Shown here one piece after another: positions 1-5,960 of a stretch of 6,046 nt of DNA; position 1 is the first letter of the stretch; each line of letters starts with the position of its first letter. The notes under the pieces are model-generated. The model ran no database searches. It was not told the origin of the DNA and saw only the letters and a list, made by a program, of their open reading frames with translations. Origin of the DNA: Parcubacteria group bacterium CG11_big_fil_rev_8_21_14_0_20_41_14 (GTDB lineage Bacteria > Patescibacteriota > Patescibacteriia > UBA2169); NCBI GenBank assembly GCA_002787075.1, contig PCVT01000162.1, positions 1 to 6,046 on the forward strand, in the 5' to 3' direction. The translations under genes were made by a program, and so were the position numbers.

Positions 1-2
1 CG

Positions 3-428
3 AAAAAGGCAGTAAAAACATTCCAAGATCTGGAAGTATATCAGAAATCGCTGGAAGCAAGCGTATTCGCGGCAAACGAGATAGTAAAGAAATGCGAAAT
101 AGAAGACAAGGATGGAGTTGACGCGAAAATCATAGAATGCTTAACAATTTGCGCAATGAAGATACCACACCTAATCGCGGAATCCCACTCAACGCGATTC
201 GGAGAATCAACCAAGTGTCTGGACATTCTAGACCAGACAATGCTCCAGTGCAACAAAGCAGTCGTGTACATAGAGCAAACCCGGGACATAGTCAAGCCCG
301 GGGCAGAGTGGGAAAAATTTGACGAACTAATACAAAAATATTTTTACATAAGAAGGAAGGTTCTAAACCTTCAAAGAGTGTGGAAGAAATACATCTTCGA
401 CCGCCCCGCTTCCGACATTGCCTCTTAA
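3..428 (+). CDS. Four-helix-bundle protein (S23 / 23S-rRNA intervening-sequence-protein / Avd-like), 5'-partial
   Basis: The frame is open from the left edge and gives 141 residues before TAA at 426-428. It opens with KTFQDLEVYQKSLEA, the usual N-terminal signature of the family, which normally runs about 115-130 residues, so probably only a few codons are missing. Four amphipathic helices can be read: residues 5-30, 37-65 (with IPHLIAESHSTRF, the family's 'IP..IAE' helix-2 motif), 67-97 and 101-130 (ending KVLNLQRVWKKYI). Five Cys are present. Relatives are encoded in 23S rRNA intervening sequences, or act as the Avd accessory factor of diversity-generating retroelements, where they form basic oligomers that bind nucleic acid. 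Most free-standing members have no known role. No ATG occurs in frame before 156, which is inside helix 2, so the start is off-window or the domain is fused to upstream coding sequence. It shares its frame with the large ORF that follows. Family assignment is good; function is unknown. Confidence 0.82.
   Translation, partial: KKAVKTFQDLEVYQKSLEASVFAANEIVKKCEIEDKDGVDAKIIECLTICAMKIPHLIAESHSTRFGESTKCLDILDQTMLQCNKAVVYIEQTRDIVKPGAEWEKFDELIQKYFYIRRKVLNLQRVWKKYIFDRPASDIAS
5..16 (+). repeat. 12-bp direct repeat, left copy
   Basis: AAAGGCAGTAAA, identical to 461-472. The two copies are 456 bp (152 codons) apart, in the same frame, and bracket the four-helix ORF. The left copy encodes part of KKAVK, directly before the family's N-terminal motif. 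Extended over 2-18 against 458-474, 15 of 17 positions match. Confidence 0.75.
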
Positions 429-441
429 TTGAAAGCAAGTC

Positions 442-465
442 CCTTTGTCCCATTCAAGACAAAGG
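442..465 (+). promoter_or_regulatory. Perfect 8-bp hairpin after the four-helix stop codon
   Basis: CCTTTGTC (442-449) pairs perfectly with GACAAAGG (458-465) across an 8-nt loop, starting 13 nt after TAA. No T-tract follows, so it is not a standard intrinsic terminator. Its 3' arm holds the AAAGG used by ATG 474, so it could limit re-initiation. The 5' region TTTGTCCC (444-451) is also complementary to GGGACAAA (519-526), which gives an alternative pairing that frees the site. A regulatory role is inferred. Confidence 0.45.
461..465 (+). promoter_or_regulatory. Probable ribosome binding site for the large ORF
   Basis: AAAGG lies 8 nt before ATG 474 and is the only purine-rich Shine-Dalgarno-like match near either candidate start. 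It favours ATG 474 over TTG 429. It lies wholly in the 3' arm of the 442-465 hairpin. Confidence 0.45.
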
Positions 466-472
466 CAGTAAA
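461..472 (+). repeat. 12-bp direct repeat, right copy
   Basis: AAAGGCAGTAAA, identical to 5-16. It lies in the 33-nt leader plus spacer between the four-helix stop and ATG 474. Its AAAGG doubles as the probable Shine-Dalgarno of the large ORF. Confidence 0.75.
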
Positions 473-473
473 T

Positions 474-3400
474 ATGAAATCATCAATCAATAACAATTTA
501 GAAGCGACTGGCCAGAAAGGGACAAATGTCCCGGGAGACATGCTGCAAAGCAATGGCAACATCGGCAGCGGGATGTCAAGAGATTGGCTTAAGGTCTCTC
601 AACTTCAAGCTGGCATGCAAATCGCGGTTCCAAAAGCCGAGTGTTTTGCTGACCATGCGGTTGGCTTGGCTGATGATTCTGTTTTAGAAGCAGATGGGAC
701 AGGGGACAGAGGAGCAAAGTCAAAGAATGACATGCTGTCAAAGACAGAGGCAATTTCGGAAGCGGGAAGCGATGTAATGTGGGATGAAATAGAGGAAATC
801 CGCGAATGTGGTGAAGAGCAGGTATGGGACATTGAGGTTGAAGGCACGCACAATTTCGTTGCAGGACATTTAATTGATAAAAAGAGTGGAAATCAATTAT
901 CTGAAGAAGAAGAAGCAGACCATATATCCGGAAAAATTCAAAAAGATTGCTGGTATGGATCTATATTCGCGCACAACACCTATATCACCGGCAATGTTGG
1001 AATAGCAACTTCAACTCCTGGATATGGCTTGCATGTTGGTTCATTCGCGGATCCAAAAGATGTGATGATAGCCAAAGGCGCTCTTTGCGTGGATGATGAT
1101 GACGCATGCGGCGGAGCGCTCACAGATGGAAGCGTGTATGCGGTTGGCGCTTATTCGCAAACAGCTGACTATGCTGAGTATTTTTATTCAAATGACCAAG
1201 ATTTAGAACCCGGAGAATTGGTATGCGTTGATGTAACAATTCCCAACGCGGTAAAGCGATGCCTTAATGGAGCAGATGGAAACCTTATGGGAATAGTATC
1301 AACAGCCCCGGCATTTACCGGAAACGCCACCAATGAAACCAGAAATAATCCAAATTACAAAATAATCGGAATGCTCGGGCAATTGCCTACCAAAGCAAGC
1401 GATGAAAACGGGCCCATTCGGCCCGGCGACAGCCTTACCTCATCACCGACTTTGCCCGGATATGCCATGCGCGCGGATGCAGGAGACCCGACCGTGGGCG
1501 TGGCTTTGGAAAGCTTGCCAGATGGAACCGGCAGAATCAATGTGCTGGTTTCGCGCAGAAACAAATCCTTAACCGTGGCAGAAGTGGAAAGCAAAGTTGT
1601 TGAAAGAATCGCGGCAATGGAAATAGAAGATGAAGTCGCCATTTTAGTGGCGAACGCGGTAAGCGCTTATAATTTTGATCCGATTGTGGAAGATAAAATC
1701 ACTGAAGAAGTTGATGCTTTGGAAGTGGCGTTTGGCTTGTCATTAGAGCAAAAAGTGGCTGAACTTACCAATTTAATAAACAATAATAAATTATCATTTA
1801 TAAAAGAACAAGAAGGAAAAGTCAGAATTAACACTAACTTGACCATTGCCGGAACCTTGGAATCCTCAAGTGGGATCGCGGTGCTTCTGGATTCAACAAT
1901 CGCGTCATCGACCCCTGAATTAGCGACCACCACTCAAATGGCGTTCAGAGTTGAGCCGGACGGCACCGTCACCGCGTTTAATGATTTTATAATCGGGAAC
2001 AACACAGAAGAACTCTCAGTAAAAGAAGCCATATTGGCAATCGGAGCAGAAGAAATAATAAAAACCAATTTAACCGCGAAACAAGATTTATCAGTTGGCG
2101 AATCATTAACCGTGTATGGAACCAGCGTATTGGGAGAGTCAACCCAAAAGCCGACCTTCAAAGTAGGCAAAGACGGAACCATAACCGTGAGAGAGGACCT
2201 GGTGCTTGCCGGATATTCTGTTTTTAAAGAACTGCCGGGCCTGGTTGATATTTTCGCGTATAACGCGAAAGAAGATCCGGATTCAGGCGCCTGGACCGGC
2301 AATGGGGTCGCAAAAGCAGGATCCTGGTATAACGAGCAGATTGACGCCACAGCCCAAACCTGTTCTCTTGAAGAAAACGACAGGTGCGCGACCCGCGCGT
2401 TCCCTGCCCAGGCAATCATAGCCGCGACCGCTGATACAGTATATGTGTTTGACGGAAAAGACGGATCCCTTTGGATGAAATTCTCCGCGCCATTATTCGC
2501 CAAAGGCGGGGCCATTACCAAAGCGCGCGCCTTTAGCGGCGCAATATATGTCGCGCAAGAAAGTGGCATTACTGAAATTGACTTTATCCAAGACGCAATC
2601 CGCTTTTTTGCGGCCAGCGCGAACAGCGCGAGCGAATCTTTGTTTGATTACAGCGGCCCGGTGGCCCAGAGGAACCTTTTTGAGGCCATCTGGACTGAAA
2701 ACAGCGCGGTTGCAGAGCCACTCATCATGTCTGATGAAATCCGCTCCCTAGGGCTTGCCTTTATTTTTGGAAATAAATATCTGGCAATAGCCGGAAACAG
2801 AGGCATTGATTTGATAAATTTGGATACCTTGAAAACAAGCCATTACGATTCTGATGAAGCCCAAGAAGTGCGGATTACTTCAAGCGGAGACCTGTATTTC
2901 GCGTCAAACCAAGGGTTATCCGCAATATACAAAGCCCAGAACTTTGAATCAGAACTTTCCATAAGCGCGCAGTATCATGCCTCATCAACCCCGGCATTGG
3001 CGCTTGAGAACGGCATAGCAGGCATGCATGTGTCAGAACGGACATCTGTCGCGTCTTCTACCAAAGAAATAATCGGCAACACCGTATACCTGGCATCCGG
3101 AAGCAAAATTTTCGCGATTTCAGAAAATCAGAAAGCGCAGGACCAGTCAGTAATTCGCGAGTATGATTCTTCAGACGGAGACGCGCGCGCTTTGGCGGTT
3201 GACGAGAACGCGGGAGTTATGTACGCGCTTTCGGATAGCTCTATCGCGGTTATCGCCCAGAACAGTATGCAGGAATTAGATAAGATATCCTCTTTGCAAG
3301 ATGATCAAGGAAGCGAAATTCTTGTACCCGGATCTTTGGTTCTTGCCGGAATGAGCTTGGGGCAATCCTCCTTTGAAAGCGCGGATACTGGATCGCCGCA

Positions 3401-5861
3401 GAGCGACCTGTTCGCGCTTGCCTCAAATAATGGATTGTTCGTGTCATCAACTGATTATTCTTTGCGCGACATTATCTCAAGCATATCCGGCGCGAGCCAG
3501 AAGCAAATGCCGCGGGTTTCAATTATTGACGAAGAAATTTTCTCTGGCAAAGTAGCAGTGAAAGACAAGCAGAAAGACCCGGTGTTCGCGATTGATGAAA
3601 AAACCGGAAATCAGTTTTCGCGCGAGGACATTATTATGGGAGCGGACAAAAAGATGATGGCCTTGAATGGCGTTGTGCAAGTGTTTGTGTATGACGTGGC
3701 TTCTGATTCAGACGCCGGAGAATGGAGAAACGCGATATCTGAATTCTCTCAAAAAGCCATAATCGCGGCAACCGCGGATTCAGTGCTTATCTATGATGGA
3801 TTTGATAAGAGCGAAATAAAGCGCATAAGCGGGGATGATTACGATTCTTTGCTTGCTTCAATCGGCACCATATCGTCAGTATCAGCCAAAGACCACATAC
3901 TGGGGATTGTGGGGGAACACGGAATAGGATTTATTGATTTGGCGCGGGATACGGCCGAATTTGTGCCCATAACCAGAATCGCGCTCGGGCTAGGAACGGT
4001 TTCTTTCGCCACCGCGCGTGGCAATCTCTATGCTTTGCTCGAGCTTGAGAACGGCGCCATGATTGTTTCCCTGGCTGATTATTCATCCTCTTTGTTTGAC
4101 AGCCAAGCAGGCAGGGCCATAAGCGCGCAATTGTCCGAAGGCGGAGATTTGTATATCGCGCGCGAAAACAGCGTGCGCACATTCTTCAGCGCCGCGTTCA
4201 ACAAGCTCGGCTCAGACGAAGCTGATGTTGAATATTCCGAATCAGGAACAAAAATAGCAGGAATGGAATATGCGTACGATCCTATCGTGAAAAATGGCGA
4301 TGTTATAAACAGCATGGCCCTGAGAAACAGCACAATGTATGTTGGACATACTAAAGGAATTACCATAATTGATTTGAGCGATCATAGTTTCAGCTATATG
4401 GAGCAGTCAAGCCAGACCAAGGAATTTTTCGTGTTTGAAAGTGCGGATGAGTATACTCCTTCCCCAGAAGCAACAAGCATAACCAGCATATCTTTGGCTG
4501 GAATAAATTCTTTGCTTGTTTCAAGCCAGAAAGAAGGCCAGGCACCCGGCGTGTATGAAATTTCAGAAACAGGAATAATTTTCGACCAATGGACTAATTC
4601 AGCCGGCCGCGCTGATAATTTCGGGGTGCCATATTCGGCAGATCAAGCGATTGGCGCCAGCTTTGCTTCGGATGTGGTCGCTATCGCGGCAAAAGCCAAG
4701 ACCGGAGATGATTTCGTGTGGATGGAAAGCAGGGCATTCTCTTTGCGCGAAAAATTGGAACACACACGCGTGAAAATAGCCGTGATTGACAAAATTCAGA
4801 CCCGGCTCATTTCAAGCGTTTCATCGCTCAGCATAACCGCTTCAAGCACTATTTCTTTCTTTGTCAGCGCAACCTCCACACCTGCGCTGGTGATTCCTTC
4901 TTCCGGGCCCATTGAAGCGCAATCCTTGTTAGTTAAAAACAATCTGCTCATTGATAATGATTTGGCAGTTAAAGGCGCTCTTCGGCTTGGCGGATCCTTA
5001 ATTGAAAATTATTTTGATTTTTCAATCAGCGAAAACGGCTCATTGCGCATATCTTCATCGCAAGATCAGGCGCGGATCGTGGTGTCGCCGAGTGGCAACG
5101 TCGGCATCGGGACCGACAATTCCTCCCATGCCTTGACCGTATCAGGAGAATCAGGCGGCTCTTTATGCGTGGATGACGGAACCGGCGTGTGCGACGGATT
5201 ATCCGCCACAGCCGGGGATATTTACTATAACGCGGCGCATGCGGCCTATACGGATGTGGCGGAAAATTACCCTACTACAGACGCGACGCTTGGGGCTGGG
5301 GAGATTGTTATGTTGGACATAAACAGTGATTTACTCGTGGAACGAGCAGATGATTCATCAAAAGTCCTCGGAATCGTCTCAACCAACCCGGGCCTCACTT
5401 TAGGCGACTATGGAGCTTGCGATTCCCCATCCTTTACTAAGAGCCTGTCCCGAGTATCCCGAGGGAAGGGGGCAGGGGGTGGTTCTTCCTGCGCTAGCGA
5501 GGTCCCAGTCGCGCTTTCCGGTCGCGTGCCAGTCAAAATATCCCTAGAAAACGGCGCAATCGTCCGTGGCGACTACCTCACCCCATCCAAAACCATCCCA
5601 GGCGCGGCAATGAAATTAATCGGATCCGGTCAAGTAATCGGCATTGCTCTACAATCCTACAACGGCCTGCCAGTCGCGCCTCTCACAGATGGCCAAGATC
5701 CTCATCAAGTAATGGTATTTATCCAGCAGTTCTACCAATATGATGATTCCTCCATTGTGCGCGTGTTTGACACAAAGATCATTGACATCCAAAAGCAGAT
5801 TGACGAGCTGAAAGCGCGGGTTGAGGATTTGGAGAAATGGCGCGCGAAGCAGGGGGAGTAA
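474..5861 (+). CDS. Giant fibre/adhesin-like protein beginning with the C-terminal half of an intein
   Basis: The protein has 1,795 residues from ATG 474. The frame is open back to TTG 429, but that TTG has no Shine-Dalgarno, while ATG 474 has AAAGG at 461-465 with 8-nt spacing. Order of parts: linker 1-36; intein C-half about 37-168 (DWLKVSQLQAGMQIAVP, block F VWDIEVEGTHNFVAGHLI at 117-134, block G IFAHN ending at Asn168); C-extein from Thr169. The C-extein has GNVGIATSTPGYGLHVG and Peptidase-G2-like module 1 (173-362), a helical stalk (363-438), a beta-stalk (439-585), propeller-like modules from 591 and 1067, a second beta-stalk (about 1430-1540), G2-like module 2 (1541-1756) and a coiled coil (1757-1795). 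I infer a trimeric surface or phage-like fibre. No signal peptide is visible, as expected if the true N-terminus (N-extein) lies upstream. No intein Cys1/block A or block B is in the window, so the ORF is either a split-intein C-part or a 5'-truncated gene. Confidence 0.85.
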   Translation: MKSSINNNLEATGQKGTNVPGDMLQSNGNIGSGMSRDWLKVSQLQAGMQIAVPKAECFADHAVGLADDSVLEADGTGDRGAKSKNDMLSKTEAISEAGSDVMWDEIEEIRECGEEQVWDIEVEGTHNFVAGHLIDKKSGNQLSEEEEADHISGKIQKDCWYGSIFAHNTYITGNVGIATSTPGYGLHVGSFADPKDVMIAKGALCVDDDDACGGALTDGSVYAVGAYSQTADYAEYFYSNDQDLEPGELVCVDVTIPNAVKRCLNGADGNLMGIVSTAPAFTGNATNETRNNPNYKIIGMLGQLPTKASDENGPIRPGDSLTSSPTLPGYAMRADAGDPTVGVALESLPDGTGRINVLVSRRNKSLTVAEVESKVVERIAAMEIEDEVAILVANAVSAYNFDPIVEDKITEEVDALEVAFGLSLEQKVAELTNLINNNKLSFIKEQEGKVRINTNLTIAGTLESSSGIAVLLDSTIASSTPELATTTQMAFRVEPDGTVTAFNDFIIGNNTEELSVKEAILAIGAEEIIKTNLTAKQDLSVGESLTVYGTSVLGESTQKPTFKVGKDGTITVREDLVLAGYSVFKELPGLVDIFAYNAKEDPDSGAWTGNGVAKAGSWYNEQIDATAQTCSLEENDRCATRAFPAQAIIAATADTVYVFDGKDGSLWMKFSAPLFAKGGAITKARAFSGAIYVAQESGITEIDFIQDAIRFFAASANSASESLFDYSGPVAQRNLFEAIWTENSAVAEPLIMSDEIRSLGLAFIFGNKYLAIAGNRGIDLINLDTLKTSHYDSDEAQEVRITSSGDLYFASNQGLSAIYKAQNFESELSISAQYHASSTPALALENGIAGMHVSERTSVASSTKEIIGNTVYLASGSKIFAISENQKAQDQSVIREYDSSDGDARALAVDENAGVMYALSDSSIAVIAQNSMQELDKISSLQDDQGSEILVPGSLVLAGMSLGQSSFESADTGSPQSDLFALASNNGLFVSSTDYSLRDIISSISGASQKQMPRVSIIDEEIFSGKVAVKDKQKDPVFAIDEKTGNQFSREDIIMGADKKMMALNGVVQVFVYDVASDSDAGEWRNAISEFSQKAIIAATADSVLIYDGFDKSEIKRISGDDYDSLLASIGTISSVSAKDHILGIVGEHGIGFIDLARDTAEFVPITRIALGLGTVSFATARGNLYALLELENGAMIVSLADYSSSLFDSQAGRAISAQLSEGGDLYIARENSVRTFFSAAFNKLGSDEADVEYSESGTKIAGMEYAYDPIVKNGDVINSMALRNSTMYVGHTKGITIIDLSDHSFSYMEQSSQTKEFFVFESADEYTPSPEATSITSISLAGINSLLVSSQKEGQAPGVYEISETGIIFDQWTNSAGRADNFGVPYSADQAIGASFASDVVAIAAKAKTGDDFVWMESRAFSLREKLEHTRVKIAVIDKIQTRLISSVSSLSITASSTISFFVSATSTPALVIPSSGPIEAQSLLVKNNLLIDNDLAVKGALRLGGSLIENYFDFSISENGSLRISSSQDQARIVVSPSGNVGIGTDNSSHALTVSGESGGSLCVDDGTGVCDGLSATAGDIYYNAAHAAYTDVAENYPTTDATLGAGEIVMLDINSDLLVERADDSSKVLGIVSTNPGLTLGDYGACDSPSFTKSLSRVSRGKGAGGGSSCASEVPVALSGRVPVKISLENGAIVRGDYLTPSKTIPGAAMKLIGSGQVIGIALQSYNGLPVAPLTDGQDPHQVMVFIQQFYQYDDSSIVRVFDTKIIDIQKQIDELKARVEDLEKWRAKQGE
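582..977 (+). other. Intein (Hint) C-terminal segment, blocks F and G
   Basis: DWLKVSQLQAGMQIAVPKAE resembles the Hint strand that follows the block-B loop. Block F is VWDIEVEGTHNFVAGHLI (822-875), with the conserved His encoded at 849-851. Block G is IFAHN, with penultimate His (972-974) and terminal Asn (975-977), followed by Thr as the +1 nucleophile (978-980). All C-terminal splicing residues are therefore intact. Two parts are unusual: a Ser/Asp/Glu-rich insert between IAVPKAE and VMWDEIEEI, and about 29 acidic residues between F and G. Blocks A and B are absent here. Alone, this half could at most cyclise Asn and cleave its C-terminal side; splicing needs the N-half. It could also be a dead remnant. 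Confidence 0.85.
990..1559 (+). repeat. Peptidase-G2-like fibre module, copy 1 (protein level)
   Basis: Residues 173-362 run: GNVGI fibre motif; ALCVDDDDAC (Cys205 and Cys212); TADYAEYF (from 230); GELVCVDV; GNLMGIVSTAPAF; a segment with GPIRPGDSLTSSP; and VGVALES. This layout recalls the autocleaving Peptidase_G2 domain of phi29-like appendage proteins and many CPR fibres. The name is from memory of the family and unverified. Whether it cleaves itself cannot be told from the sequence by eye. Confidence 0.55.
2244..3671 (+). repeat. Beta-propeller-like module A (protein level)
   Basis: Residues 591-1066 open with VDIFAYNAKEDPDSGAW, then SWYNE and PAQAIIAATADTVYVFDG. Short blades follow, each of the form 'xLYxAxxxGIxxID': GAIYVAQESGITEIDF, KYLAIAGNRGIDLINL, GDLYFASNQGLSAIY, NTVYLASGSKIFAIS, GVMYALSDSSIAVIA, LFALASNNGLFVSS. 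The opening recalls a marine-phage structural motif (DxFVYDTxxDxDGGAW...SWYNE), from memory. A CSLEENDRC cysteine pair is inserted here and absent from module B. Confidence 0.55.
3672..4730 (+). repeat. Beta-propeller-like module B (protein level)
   Basis: Residues 1067-1419 repeat the opening of module A: VVQVFVYDVASDSDAGEW, then QKAIIAATADSVLIYDG. The AIIAATAD blocks (nt 2412 and 3756) are 448 codons apart. Blade-like segments include DHILGIVGEHGIGFIDL, GNLYALLELENGAMIVSL, GDLYIARENSVRTFF and STMYVGHTKGITIIDL. The SWYNE segment and its following Cys pair are missing, so B is a shortened relative of A. Confidence 0.5.
5094..5741 (+). repeat. Peptidase-G2-like fibre module, copy 2, C-terminal (protein level)
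   Basis: Residues 1541-1756 repeat the order of copy 1: GNVGIGTDNSSHALTVSG; SLCVDDGTGVC (Cys1565 and Cys1573); YTDVAENYPTTD (from 1592); GEIVMLDI; KVLGIVSTNPG; VPVALSGRVPVKI; ENGAIVRGDYLTPS; VIGIALQS. This is the variant common at the C-terminus of Parcubacteria fibre proteins (recalled, not searched). A GC-rich insert splits it at residues 1648-1674. A coiled coil (IIDIQKQIDELKARVEDLEK) follows and probably trimerises the tip. Confidence 0.6.
5415..5492 (+). other. GC-rich insert in the C-terminal module, with hairpin 5444-5476
   Basis: Between GDYG and SEVPVALSGRVPVK lie about 26 extra residues (ACDSPSFTKSLSRVSRGKG then a Gly/Ser run) bounded by Cys1649 and Cys1673. At DNA level CCTGTCCC (5444-5451) pairs with GGGGCAGG (5469-5476), 8 bp with one G-T wobble, enclosing a repeated TCCCGAG. 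The base use (cga, ggg and ggt codons) differs from the rest of the gene. It looks like a small palindromic repeat inserted in frame. Confidence 0.4.
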
Positions 5862-5875
5862 TTGAAAATTCCCCC
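5852..5875 (+). terminator. Hairpin across the large gene's stop codon (weak terminator candidate)
   Basis: GGGGG (5852-5856) pairs with CCCCC (5871-5875) and AATT (5860-5863) with AATT (5867-5870), with a GAA loop and a 3-nt bulge (5857-5859) on the 5' side. The stop TAA lies inside it. No T-tract follows, so transcription termination is doubtful; it may only protect the mRNA 3' end. Confidence 0.25.
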
Positions 5876-5893
5876 CTTGAAAGCGGTTGGGTA

Positions 5894-5960
5894 TCGCTCC
5901 CCATCCCCGTGGCAGGTTCGCTCCCCATCCCCGCGGCAGGTTCGCTCCCCATCCCAGCGG
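5894..5960 (+). repeat. 24-bp tandem direct repeats, 2.8 copies
   Basis: Units start at 5894, 5918 and 5942. Each begins TCGCTCCCCATCCC and continues with GYGGCAGGT in the first two. Units 1 and 2 differ at one base (T/C at 5910/5934). Unit 3 matches through about GCGG at 5960 and then diverges. The 24-bp period keeps the codon frame. Confidence 0.85.

Noticed and set aside
280..303. Two CCCGGG copies that could form a hairpin in the four-helix gene
   Set aside because: Both are self-complementary six-base sites within Thr-Arg and Lys-Pro-Gly codons; a chance arrangement is sufficient.
319..350. Promoter for the large ORF inside the four-helix gene (TTGACG at 319)
   Set aside because: No acceptable -10 hexamer occurs at 16-18 nt spacing; nearby AT-rich choices match poorly.
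3..428. Diversity-generating retroelement cassette (Avd with template repeat)
   Set aside because: The four-helix family includes Avd, but no reverse transcriptase, no template/variable repeat pair of useful length and no C-type-lectin target end are seen here. The 12-bp repeat is far too short for TR/VR.
429..431. TTG start directly after the upstream stop
   Set aside because: It has no Shine-Dalgarno upstream; ATG 474 with AAAGG is better supported, though overlap-type re-initiation at TTG cannot be excluded.
1934..2569. 211-codon open frame on the minus strand
   Set aside because: It lies fully opposite the large fibre gene, has no recognisable domain, and is explained by the codon bias of the + strand gene.
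1010..4900. Recurring (S/T)STP motifs in the fibre (for example IATSTPG, IASSTPEL, HASSTPAL, SATSTPAL)
   Set aside because: They are typical linkers in tail-fibre-like CPR proteins and show no regular spacing or DNA-level repeat.
5894..5960. CRISPR array
   Set aside because: The repeats are directly tandem with no spacers, and no cas gene is in the window.
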